From Phycisphaerales bacterium UBA5793 (lineage in GTDB: Bacteria > Planctomycetota > Phycisphaerae > Phycisphaerales > UBA5793), in assembly GCA_002418285.1 (NCBI GenBank), contig DIDT01000051.1, forward strand, positions 1-64,000: 64,000 bases of DNA. The letters are read 5' to 3'. Each line of letters begins with the position of its first letter. The first letter of the stretch is position 1. Made by a program: the position numbers and the translations under genes. Of the stretch, positions 55,753 to 64,000 are shown piece after piece. Under the pieces are notes generated by a model. That model saw only the letters and a program-made list of their open reading frames with translations. It had not been told where the DNA came from and made no database searches.

Positions 55753-57321
55753 ATGAACACTTCATCACAACGACTTGAGCGACCGGTTTTCCTGGCCGCT
55801 GCCGCCGTTGCGCTGGGTCTTTCGATGCCCGGCCTCGCGCAGCACTTCGAGTACAAGAAGCTCCGCGCGCCTGACGGCGGGGCGTACGACGACTTTGGTT
55901 ACGCGGTTGCCGTGCTCGGCGATTTCGCCATCGCCGGCGCGTATGGCGATGACGGAATCGGCGGCACCGACTCAGGCTCGGCGTACATCTTCCGCCGCAA
56001 CGGATCGGACTGGATCTACAAGCAGAAACTCGAGGCCTCCGATGCCGCATCGACGGACTACTTTGGCTACGCCGTCGAATTGCACGGCGACATGGCGATG
56101 GTCGGCGCCATCAGCGATGAGCCGGGCGGATCGGTCTACGTCTTCCGCAGGACTCAACCGAATGAGAACTGGCTGCAGGTGCAGAAGATCGTCCCGCCAG
56201 ACAGCGCGCAGGGCGATTCTTTCGGATGTTCCATCGACGCCGACGGCCGGTACATGGCGATCGGTGCACGCATGGATTCAGACGTCGTCAATGCCGCCGG
56301 GTCGGTGTACATCTACGAGTACGAAGACTCGATTCAGCAGTGGGTCTATCTCGACGAGTTCCGCGCGCACGATCCCGGCGCCAACGAGTGGTTCGGCGAG
56401 GAACTGGCGATGTCGGGCGATTATGTGGTCGTCGGGGTGTGGAAGGACGATCCCAACGGTCTGACGTCCGGATCGGCGTATGTGTTCAAGCGCAACATCG
56501 GAACATGGATCGAGCAAACCAAGATTGTTCCAGCCGACGGGGCAGCCGAGGCGAAATTCGGCTCCGACGTTGCGATCGATGGCGACACGATTGCCATCGG
56601 CGCCAGCGACGACTGGGCCTCGGCTAAGCGCTCGGGAGCGGTCTACGTCTATCGCGGGAGCGACACCGTCTGGAGCCTGCAGCAGAAGTTGTACGACGCG
56701 ACGGCCGTAGCGAACCACTGGGATCGATTCGGCTGCGGCGTGGACATCATCGGCGATACGCTGCTGGTCGGCGCTGAGAGCAGCGATGCAAACGGCGTCA
56801 ACTACGGAGCGGCGTACGTGTATACGCGACTCGTCAATACATGGACCCCATACAAGCGACTCTACTTCGCATTCGACGGAGCCGTGATGGATGAATTCGG
56901 CGGGGCGGTCGATCTGGATGGCCGCGAGGCGATCATCGGCGCCTACACGAAGTCGGACAACGGCCAGAATACAGGTGCGGCGTACATGTTCAATGATGTG
57001 CACCTCACCCTCGCCGTGGCGCCGGATCCGCCGCGGGCCGGCTCGAACGCGACGTTCACGGTCACGAATGGTGAGCCGTTCACACGGACCTACCTCGGCT
57101 ACAGCCTCCTCGGCCTGCGGCAGACGTACGTGGCGCCACTCAACATCACCATCGAACTGCGCGGCGCGGTTCAGGCCGGCGGGATCAAGACCACGGATGC
57201 CAATGGCGCCACGTCCTGGACGCTCTCGATTCCCGGCGGCGCCGTTGGGAGAAATCTTTGGGTTCAGGCCGTGCAGTCTGGAAGGAAGACGAACGTGGTG
57301 GCCGGGCGAATTCAGCCGTAG
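55753..57321 (+). CDS. Secreted FG-GAP (integrin-like propeller) protein
   Basis: A protein of 522 residues from ATG 55753 with CAGGAGG upstream and a signal peptide (LAAAAVALGLSMPGLAQ). Seven or so repeats of the form FGYAVAVLGDFAIAGAYGDD ... GSAYIFRRNG make a beta-propeller (about 28-415). The last 105 residues are a module (LTLAVAPDPPRAGSNATFTV ... NLWVQAVQSGRKTNVVAGRI), a beta-sandwich-like tail resembling those of other secreted proteins here. Probably extracellular; function unknown. Confidence 0.87.
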   Translation: MNTSSQRLERPVFLAAAAVALGLSMPGLAQHFEYKKLRAPDGGAYDDFGYAVAVLGDFAIAGAYGDDGIGGTDSGSAYIFRRNGSDWIYKQKLEASDAASTDYFGYAVELHGDMAMVGAISDEPGGSVYVFRRTQPNENWLQVQKIVPPDSAQGDSFGCSIDADGRYMAIGARMDSDVVNAAGSVYIYEYEDSIQQWVYLDEFRAHDPGANEWFGEELAMSGDYVVVGVWKDDPNGLTSGSAYVFKRNIGTWIEQTKIVPADGAAEAKFGSDVAIDGDTIAIGASDDWASAKRSGAVYVYRGSDTVWSLQQKLYDATAVANHWDRFGCGVDIIGDTLLVGAESSDANGVNYGAAYVYTRLVNTWTPYKRLYFAFDGAVMDEFGGAVDLDGREAIIGAYTKSDNGQNTGAAYMFNDVHLTLAVAPDPPRAGSNATFTVTNGEPFTRTYLGYSLLGLRQTYVAPLNITIELRGAVQAGGIKTTDANGATSWTLSIPGGAVGRNLWVQAVQSGRKTNVVAGRIQP

Positions 57322-57431
57322 CGCGACCGCGAAGCGGGTCTCAGGTTGTCAGCGATCAGAAGACAATCATGACTGCTGGTATTCTGAGGCGAGCGTGAGG
57401 CAGTGAACTTCGGGACGATCTACAATGGCGG

Positions 57432-58382
57432 GTGAACCAACCTTCCGGTCACCTCTCTCGACCCACCACGGTGGCCGGTCAGATCCTCTGGGTCTACGCC
57501 ATTCCCATCGTCCTGATTCACTGCCTCGCGCTGGCGGCTTTTGTGCCGTGGCTGTTCAGTTGGACCGGCGTCATCGTGATGGTCATTGGTGTGCATGTCT
57601 TTGGCCAGGGGATCAACATCGGCTACCACCGCCTGCTGACTCATCGCAGTTTCGATACGCCGCGGTGGGTGGAGTATGGCTTTGTCATACTCGCGTTGTG
57701 CTGCCTGCAGGACACGCCCGCGCGATGGGTGGCCAATCATCGACACCATCACAAACACTCAGATACTGAGCCCGATCCGCACAGTCCACTGGTGCACTTC
57801 TTCTGGTCGCACGTGGGTTGGCTGATGCTGCGCAATACCGGTATTCACACGCTCTCCGCCTACCAGGCGAGTGTGCCGGATCTCATTCGAGATTCGTTCT
57901 ACCTCAAACTCGAGAAGAAGCCGATGCTGGTCTTCTGGGTGTATCTGGCGCACGCGACGCTGTTCATGCTCCTTGGCGTAGCGGCAGGCGCGCTGCTTGC
58001 CGGGCCGGGCTCAGATCGGTTGATGACGGCGCTGCAGTTTGGTTTGAGTCTGCTCGTGTGGGGCGTGCTGGTGCGCACCGTTGTCGTGTGGCACATCACC
58101 TGGTCCGTCAATTCGCTCTCGCATATGTTTGGCTATCGCTCGTATGAAACAGGCGAAGAGAGCCGCAACAACTGGCTCGTGGCGCTGCTCACCGTCGGCG
58201 AAGGATGGCACAATAACCACCATCACGACCCGGCCAGCGCGTCCAACCAGCATCGATGGTGGGAGTTGGATATCTCGTACTACGAGATCAAGGCGCTGCA
58301 GCTGATGGGTCTGGCTTCGCGCGTGCTGCCGCCCCGCCACAGGCGGCAGCGCGGTGCGTCCACCGATGCATCGGCTCTCTGA
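57432..58382 (+). CDS. Acyl desaturase (delta-9 type)
   Basis: A protein of 316 residues from GTG 57432; the ribosome-binding site is weak. The three His boxes of membrane fatty-acid desaturases are present: HRLLTH, HRHHHKH and GEGWHNNHHHDP. Four hydrophobic segments surround them. It introduces a double bond into acyl chains using a di-iron centre and oxygen. Together with the CFA-synthase-like enzyme it points to unsaturated and modified membrane lipids, and its use implies some aerobic metabolism. Confidence 0.93.
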   Translation: MNQPSGHLSRPTTVAGQILWVYAIPIVLIHCLALAAFVPWLFSWTGVIVMVIGVHVFGQGINIGYHRLLTHRSFDTPRWVEYGFVILALCCLQDTPARWVANHRHHHKHSDTEPDPHSPLVHFFWSHVGWLMLRNTGIHTLSAYQASVPDLIRDSFYLKLEKKPMLVFWVYLAHATLFMLLGVAAGALLAGPGSDRLMTALQFGLSLLVWGVLVRTVVVWHITWSVNSLSHMFGYRSYETGEESRNNWLVALLTVGEGWHNNHHHDPASASNQHRWWELDISYYEIKALQLMGLASRVLPPRHRRQRGASTDASAL

Positions 58383-58410
58383 GGTGCCACGCTCCCAACA
58401 CTGGCACCTC
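58381..58410 (+). terminator. Hairpin at the end of the desaturase gene
   Basis: A perfect 9-base stem (GAGGTGCCA, 58381-58389, with TGGCACCTC, 58402-58410) and 12-base loop begin at the desaturase stop codon. No T-run follows, so it may be a weak or factor-assisted terminator. Confidence 0.45.
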
Positions 58411-58686
58411 CCCAGCAAACGTCAGGATAACAGTAGCGGCCGTCCGGCGAGACCCGGATGGCTGCCTCCCGCCCCGCGTGGCCTGAGTGGGTCTGTTTTC
58501 TTTGCACGGTGGTGTTGGAGTCGGAAACGGAACATTGGCAACTTCGCAGAATTGTGGCCTACTGTTTGTCAACAGCTCCCAAGTGGGGCGCCCCGTGTTC
58601 TCGACCGTCGAAACTCGTTCCGTGGCGCTGCTTCGTGTGAATGCAGGCGGGATGAGCCGGAACCGGGTCTGGAGAAGGAGAGCGGC
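58383..58686. other. 304-base intergenic region
   Basis: Between the desaturase and the secreted-protein gene. It contains the end hairpin of the desaturase and a long leader for the next gene with GAAGGAG before its ATG. No other gene or clear promoter is seen. Confidence 0.6.
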
Positions 58687-59622
58687 ATGAGAAAGTCAAT
58701 TCTGAGTCTGTCGGCGATCGTGGCGGCCGGGCTGGGCATGGCGGGATCGGTGATGGGTGACGTGATTACAGAGTACAGCAGTCGGCCGTCTTTTGAGGCG
58801 GCTGCGGGTGGTCCGTTGACCATTGAAGACTTCACGCCGACCTTCCACTTCCCGATTACCACGGGCGTGTTGAATTCCCAGACAAACCTTCCGGGCATCG
58901 GCATCGTTCCCGGCACAATCCAGGAGGGTGTGACGTACTCGACGCCGGTCGGAACAGGAAACTTCTTTAACATCGATGCAGGCGGAGGGTACACCGGCGG
59001 TTTTCTCGACGGCTTCAATCCATCCGATCGTGAGGTCACGCTGAAGTTCCATACCTCCGATCCGAATACCCCGCGGGCCATCCGGGCGTTCGGCTTTGAC
59101 ATCGGCTCGCTGGGATCAACTGATTTTGATGTGTTCATCTCTTTCAGTTCGGGCCCGATGCAGCATTTCAATCACGCGTATCCCGGTTCGCTCACCTTCT
59201 TTGGCTTCGTGAGCGACGCGAGTGATATTACGCAGGTTGTCATCGGCAACAACGGCGGCTTTTTCGGGTTCGATTTCGATAACTTCACCTTCTCCGAAGT
59301 CGGCTCGGGCGGATTCTCCCTCGGGGTGTCGGGCCAGTGCCCAGGCAGCATCACGGTGAACTGGTCCGGCGCGCAGCCCAGCTCGACGGTCGCGCTGATC
59401 TTCGCCAACAACACGGGTTCGTTCGTGATTCCGTTCGGACCCTGCCGCGGCACCGTTCTCGGACTCGGCAGCCGGAACATCCGTCTCGTGAATACGTTCC
59501 CGGCTGGTTCCAACGGCAGTGGAAGCCGGAGTGGACAGGCTGGATCATCGGCATGCCGTGGTTATCTCCAGATGCACGACATCCCGAACTGCACGGTGAG
59601 CAACGTGGCGCAACTGCCATAA
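58687..59622 (+). CDS. Secreted protein with conserved C-terminal module
   Basis: A protein of 311 residues from ATG 58687 (GAAGGAG upstream) with a signal peptide (LSAIVAAGLGMAGSVMGD). Residues about 25-205 form a beta-sheet-rich domain like those of PEP-CTERM-type proteins (ITEYSSRPSFEAAAG, AIRAFGFDIGSLG, FFGFDFDNFTFSE), but no PEP-CTERM tail follows. Residues about 210-311 (GQCPGSITVNWSGAQPS to CTVSNVAQLP) match the C-terminal module of the protein at 40202. A strong terminator follows. Function unknown. Confidence 0.85.
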   Translation: MRKSILSLSAIVAAGLGMAGSVMGDVITEYSSRPSFEAAAGGPLTIEDFTPTFHFPITTGVLNSQTNLPGIGIVPGTIQEGVTYSTPVGTGNFFNIDAGGGYTGGFLDGFNPSDREVTLKFHTSDPNTPRAIRAFGFDIGSLGSTDFDVFISFSSGPMQHFNHAYPGSLTFFGFVSDASDITQVVIGNNGGFFGFDFDNFTFSEVGSGGFSLGVSGQCPGSITVNWSGAQPSSTVALIFANNTGSFVIPFGPCRGTVLGLGSRNIRLVNTFPAGSNGSGSRSGQAGSSACRGYLQMHDIPNCTVSNVAQLP

Positions 59623-59654
59623 AGCAAGGACTGCATCGCAAGCTGGAATGCTCC

Positions 59655-59691
59655 AACTCCCCGGCGCAATGGCGCCGGGGAGTTTTCTTTT
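59655..59691 (+). terminator. Intrinsic terminator
   Basis: A perfect 13-base stem (59655-59667 with 59672-59684), loop AATG, followed by a T-rich tail (TTCTTTTG). It lies 33 bases after the stop of the secreted-protein gene. Textbook rho-independent form. Confidence 0.93.
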
Positions 59692-59712
59692 GCCTTCGCG
59701 GCGACACAGACT

Positions 59713-59904
59713 TCAGGCGGATCGGCCCAGCAGGAAGTAGAGCACCATGCCGAGCACAGGCAGGAAGAGAATCAGCAACACCCAGAGGATTTTGTTGCCG
59801 ACCGACGCGCTGCTGCTTAGGACACTCACGAGCGCGACGATGTCGAGTACGAAGATGATCAGGCCAAAGATGCCCTAGCCGGTGGACAGTGCGAGAAGGT
59901 TCAT
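59713..59904 (-). pseudogene. PLDc_N-type small membrane protein interrupted by an amber codon
   Basis: From ATG 59904 the frame reads MNLLALSTG, then TAG (59877-59875), then GIFGLIIFVLDIVALVSVL and SSSASVGNKILWVLLI, and ends LFLPVLGMVLYFLLGRSA with TGA at 59715-59713. The part after the TAG is a clear PLDc_N-type domain (two membrane helices, SSAS...K.LW, LPVLG...YFLLGR), normally about 60-65 residues. A single TGG-to-TAG change would explain the stop. Decay, a base error or use of a later non-ATG start are all possible. Confidence 0.75.
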
Positions 59905-60062
59905 GCGAGGTTCCTTTTCTTAGATTCGGGTGCCGCCGCGTTGCACATTGATCGTATGAGCATGGGTGAGGGAGCCAGACGTGGTTTCATGGCCAAAAAT
60001 TCACTCCGGGATTTCGGAATATGATTCTGGAGGCGATGCGTGTCGCTCCGGGAGGTGTTCTG

Positions 60063-60518
60063 ATGAACTACTCACACACGCAACGTGGGCCGATTTCATG
60101 GTTGCTCGCGCTGATCGGTGTGACCGCGTGGGTCGCCGCGATCGCCAACTCCGGTGACCCGCGGTTCCTGCTGATCGGAGGCTTCTTCGGGGCCATCATG
60201 ATTCTCCTGGCACTGTGCTTTGGCACGCTGACTGTGAACGACGAGGGTGATTCGCTGCTTGTTCGGTTCGGCCCGTTGCCGTTGTTTCGCAAGCACGTCG
60301 AGTACGAACAGATCAGCCATGCTGAACCGGCAAAGAGTTCGTTCATCGATGGCTGGGGCATTCACTACGTGCCGGGTCGTGGCTGGACGTACAACCTGTG
60401 GGGCTGGAAGTGCGTGCTTCTCAAGGTCAACGGCCGAACGGTGCGCATCGGCTCGGATGACGCCGAGAATCTGGCGTCGTTCATCCAGACAAAAATCGGA
60501 GCGCACGCCGCGGCCTAA
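60063..60518 (+). CDS. Small membrane protein with PH-like domain
   Basis: A protein of 151 residues from ATG 60063, chosen for GGAGGTG 6 bases upstream; a start at 60021 has none. Two membrane helices (about 10-55) are followed by a compact beta domain: DSLLVRFGPLPLFRKHVEY, WGIHYVPGRGWTYNLWGW and VRIGSDDAENLASFI. The pattern fits small bacterial PH-like membrane proteins. Function unknown. The next gene follows within about 24 bases. Confidence 0.75.
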   Translation: MNYSHTQRGPISWLLALIGVTAWVAAIANSGDPRFLLIGGFFGAIMILLALCFGTLTVNDEGDSLLVRFGPLPLFRKHVEYEQISHAEPAKSSFIDGWGIHYVPGRGWTYNLWGWKCVLLKVNGRTVRIGSDDAENLASFIQTKIGAHAAA

Positions 60519-60541
60519 GAGGCGTGATTGCCGTCGATTCC

Positions 60542-60964
60542 ATGATCAACTGGATTGATCACCATGAAACACTCGTTCTCGCCTTGGGCGTTGCCTCGGT
60601 GGTGGTGTTCGTCGGCAGCCTGCTGTTGATGCCGGCGCTCATTGTGCGGATTCCCGCCGACTACTTCGCGAACGACGAGCGGCCGCCGAGTCGCTGGACC
60701 GGCGTGAACCCGGTGGCGCGCATCGTGCTGCGCATCGGCAAGAACCTGCTGGGTTGCGTTTTCATTCTCGCGGGGATTGCCATGCTCGCGCTGCCCGGGC
60801 AGGGAGTGCTGACAATCGTGCTTGGTCTGCTGCTGGTGGACGGCCCGGGCAAGTATCGATTCGAGCGATGGCTGGTGCGGCGGCCATGGGTGTGTCGCTC
60901 CATCAACTGGTTGCGCCGGCGGCGCGGCCGCGAGCCGCTGAATGTCGGTCATCCCACTGCCTGA
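60542..60964 (+). CDS. PGPGW-type transmembrane protein
   Basis: A protein of 140 residues from ATG 60542; GTG 60524 would add six residues. Two or three membrane segments and the motif LPGQGVLTIVLGLLLVDGPG followed by KYRFERWLVRRP match the putative transmembrane family named after its PGPGW motif. The last tryptophan-like position differs. Function unknown. A hairpin follows, shared with the converging helicase gene. Confidence 0.78.
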   Translation: MINWIDHHETLVLALGVASVVVFVGSLLLMPALIVRIPADYFANDERPPSRWTGVNPVARIVLRIGKNLLGCVFILAGIAMLALPGQGVLTIVLGLLLVDGPGKYRFERWLVRRPWVCRSINWLRRRRGREPLNVGHPTA

Positions 60965-60975
60965 ACCAAACAAGA

Positions 60976-61002
60976 GCGGCACGGGCGAGGTGCCCGTGCC
61001 GC
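60976..61002. terminator. Hairpin between converging genes
   Basis: Perfect 11-base arms (60976-60986 and 60992-61002) with loop GAGGT. On the minus strand the tail reads TCTTGTTT, so it should end the helicase transcript; the plus-strand tail is less T-rich. Confidence 0.8.
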
Positions 61003-61035
61003 GTAGTGTTGTCATCGATTCAGGCGCCGGCTCAA

Positions 61036-62388
<1,353 letters not shown>

Positions 62389-62422
62389 ATAGAGTGATTC
62401 TCTGATTCCGGAGTGTTCGGGC

Positions 62423-62469
62423 TTCCGGTGCCCTTGAAACCGGAATGTCTTCGGACGCGGACCGCGTCC
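62423..62469 (-). promoter_or_regulatory. Two leader hairpins upstream of the helicase gene
   Basis: TTCCGGT (62423-62429) pairs with ACCGGAA (62439-62445), and GGACGCGG (62453-62460) with CCGCGTCC (62462-62469; effective stem 6, loop 5). They lie 35-81 bases before the helicase ATG. Cold-shock helicase genes often have structured leaders, so an autoregulatory or temperature role is possible. Confidence 0.4.
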
Positions 62470-62605
62470 TTGCTAAGCCACCGGATTCGGTGTGGTCTTC
62501 CAGTGGCTGCTATCGTCCACGGAGCCGGGCAAGGATAGGAAGGCTGGCACAAGTGTTCCACAAAGCACCCAACCTCGACAGCGCAGACCCACTATCCTCC
62601 CACGG

Positions 62606-63361
62606 ATGATCTCCTTTCTGCTTGCCACGATTGAGCGCTACCACCTGCCCGGTTTCTACGAACCCTTCAGCGCAATGAGCCATCTGCTCGGTGCGCCGCT
62701 GTTCCTCGTGCTGGGCATCGTGCTCCTGCTGCGGGGCCGCAGCGACCGAACCGCAATGATCTCCCTCGGGGTGTACACCTTCGCCGGTGTCTTCCTGATG
62801 TCGATGAGTGGTGTGTACCACATGATGGTCGATGGTGGGGCGGCCCACGTGGTGATGGAGCGACTCGACCACGCCGCCATATTCATACTCATCGCCGGTA
62901 CGTTCACGCCGACGCACGCGATTCTGTTTCGTGGCTGGAGGCGGTGGGGTCCGCTCATGTTTGTCTGGGTCGCGGCGATCACCAGCATCACCCTCAAGAC
63001 CATCTTCTTCGACTCCATTCCCGAGTGGATCGGCCTGAGCCTGTACCTCTCACTCGGTTGGGTCGGCGCCATCTCGGGCGTCTTCGTGATCCAGAGCTAC
63101 GGCTGGAGGTTCGTGCGGCCGCTGGCGTGGGGCGCGATGGCCTACACGTTCGGCGGACTCATCCACTTTCTGAACTGGCCCATTGTTGTCCCGCGCGTCG
63201 TCGAAGGTCATGAGGTTTTCCACATCGCGGTGTTGCTGGGCGCGTTCTTCCACTGGCAGTTCATCGCGCAGTTCGTCGGCAAGAAGCCGGTGGCGAGACC
63301 CATGGTGATCCGCCTGCCGCGCGATGTGCTTCGGACCGGCCTGGTTCCGGTCTCCGGATAA
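62606..63361 (+). CDS. Hemolysin III/PAQR-like membrane protein
   Basis: A protein of 251 residues from ATG 62606. Seven membrane segments are visible. Family features: EPFSAMSHLLGAPLF, SGVYHMM, MERLDHAAIFILIAGTFTPT and the C-terminal EVFHIAVLLGAFFHWQFI. The conserved His/Asp/Ser residues are those of the PAQR metal site, suggesting a zinc-dependent lipid hydrolase rather than a toxin. Confidence 0.92.
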   Translation: MISFLLATIERYHLPGFYEPFSAMSHLLGAPLFLVLGIVLLLRGRSDRTAMISLGVYTFAGVFLMSMSGVYHMMVDGGAAHVVMERLDHAAIFILIAGTFTPTHAILFRGWRRWGPLMFVWVAAITSITLKTIFFDSIPEWIGLSLYLSLGWVGAISGVFVIQSYGWRFVRPLAWGAMAYTFGGLIHFLNWPIVVPRVVEGHEVFHIAVLLGAFFHWQFIAQFVGKKPVARPMVIRLPRDVLRTGLVPVSG

Positions 63362-63556
63362 GTCGATCGGCGCGGCCGCGGCCAGGTGGGTGCGGATTCG
63401 GTGCAGCTTCGCGCGGATAGGCACGCCAGGCAATCAAAGTTGCCCCCGTGTTGGGGATACAATCCCGGCGGATGGGAGACTCCGCGCGTCGGGCTCGAAG
63501 CGCATCGTGGGTCGTGAGAATCCGGCGCTACATCATTGTTGCGAAGGAGATCCCCC

Positions 63557-64000
63557 ATGGAGTTCCTGACCGAATTGTGGTTGCCCATCCTGCTGTCTGC
63601 GGTTTTTGTGTTCATCGCCAGTTCCGCTATTCACATGGCGCTGCCCTACCACAAGACAGACGTCAAGAAGATGTCAGGCGAAGAAGCGGTGCTGGCCGCC
63701 ATGCGATCGGGCGCCGTAGCGCCTGGGGCGTACATGTTCCCGTGCGCCGATTCGATGAAGGACATGTGCACACCGGAAATGAAAGCCAAGATCGAGCAGG
63801 GACCGATCGGCTGGCTGACCGTGCTGCCAAAGGGTGGATTCAACCTGGGCAAGAGCCTGGCTGGCTGGTTTGTCTACTGCCTCATCATCGGCGGGCTCGT
63901 GGCGTACGTCGGCTGGCACGGTCTGCACGCCGGCGCGGAGTATCTCAAGGTCTTCCAGCTCTGTGGAGCCGCGGCCGTGCTCGGCTACGTCGTTGGGTAT
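63557..64000 (+). CDS. Conserved membrane protein of unknown function, 3' end beyond the window
   Basis: From ATG 63557 (AAGGAG 7 bases upstream) 148 codons are open to the window edge. An N-terminal helix (LWLPILLSAVFVFIASSAIH) is followed by LPYHKTDVKKM, APGAYMFPCADSM, a conserved-looking GPIGWLTVLPKGGFNLGKSL and two further helices. I recall similar uncharacterised proteins in varied bacteria. Partial at the 3' end. Confidence 0.75.
   Translation, partial: MEFLTELWLPILLSAVFVFIASSAIHMALPYHKTDVKKMSGEEAVLAAMRSGAVAPGAYMFPCADSMKDMCTPEMKAKIEQGPIGWLTVLPKGGFNLGKSLAGWFVYCLIIGGLVAYVGWHGLHAGAEYLKVFQLCGAAAVLGYVVGY

Larger units (their letters stand above)
59623..60062. other. 440-base gap with a terminator and a broken small gene
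   Basis: It holds the terminator of the secreted-protein gene and, on the other strand, the interrupted PLDc_N-type frame. From 59905 to 60062 I see only the leader of the next gene, with GGAGGTG before its ATG. Confidence 0.7.

Noticed and set aside
58687..59622. PEP-CTERM sorting signal
   Set aside because: The N-terminal domain resembles those of PEP-CTERM proteins, but the protein ends in the SNVA-type module without a PEP motif, helix and basic tail.

Overview
The window is a dense stretch of a high-GC bacterial chromosome, most likely from Planctomycetota and probably close to Phycisphaerae. This rests on gene content, not on a marker gene: secreted HAF-repeat and FG-GAP/VCBS proteins, planctomycete-style EF-hand strings (DCNGN...NGIPDEC), CxxC...CPxCG zinc-ribbon membrane proteins, GH127/GH172/GH116 glycosidases, and FHA and protein-kinase fragments. 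I saw no rRNA or tRNA gene, CRISPR array, insertion sequence or prophage.

Layout. 1-2.8 kb: a truncated imuA-like gene divergent from an SRAP (YedK/HMCES-type) gene, then an endonuclease/exonuclease/phosphatase-fold protein. 2.8-9.1 kb: glycerol kinase, a translationally coupled pair of zinc-ribbon membrane paralogues, a SpoIIE/RsbU-type phosphatase, an FHA protein and a remnant of a Ser/Thr kinase. 9.1-18.4 kb: a minus-strand operon coding for a lipoprotein GH127-GH2 fusion and a YtfQ-YtfR-YtfT-YjfF-type furanose ABC importer. 18.5-22.1 kb: a thioredoxin-fold exported protein, an unknown protein and a HAF-repeat protein. 22.9-34.6 kb: an L-fucose-isomerase-family enzyme and an FGGY pentulose kinase (plus strand) face a minus-strand operon for a second ribose-type ABC importer, a GH116 enzyme and a GH172 enzyme. 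36.5-38.6 kb: an arsR-arsC-acr3 arsenic operon with a clear operator. 38.8-53.6 kb: a PLP transsulfuration-type enzyme, a VCBS protein, a GNAT-fused ADP-forming acyl-CoA synthetase, a hemerythrin/PAS protein, a hydrolase, a CFA-synthase-like enzyme, a hybrid histidine kinase, a small c-type cytochrome coupled to an outer-membrane protein, and an unknown secreted protein. 53.8-64 kb: a three-domain glutathione peroxidase/tyrosine phosphatase/cytochrome c'-like fusion, an FG-GAP protein, a fatty-acid desaturase, another secreted protein, a broken PLDc_N-type gene, small membrane proteins, a DEAD-box helicase, a hemolysin-III-type protein and a partial membrane protein.

How the genes may work together. 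The most coherent system spans about 9-35 kb and looks like a furanoside-use region. Exported GH127-GH2, GH172 and GH116 enzymes would release sugars, two RbsABC/YtfQRT-type importers would take them up, and the isomerase plus pentulose kinase would turn a free aldopentose into a ketopentose phosphate. Because FucI-family enzymes accept D-arabinose, FGGY pentulose kinases include D-ribulokinases, and GH172 includes D-arabinofuranosidases, use of D-arabinofuranose is a specific testable model. L-arabinose, L-fucose or fructofuranosides remain possible. Other notable points are the triple-domain redox/phosphatase fusion, a C-terminal module shared by secreted proteins, a likely fold-back at the left window edge, and several intergenic hairpin or repeat elements.
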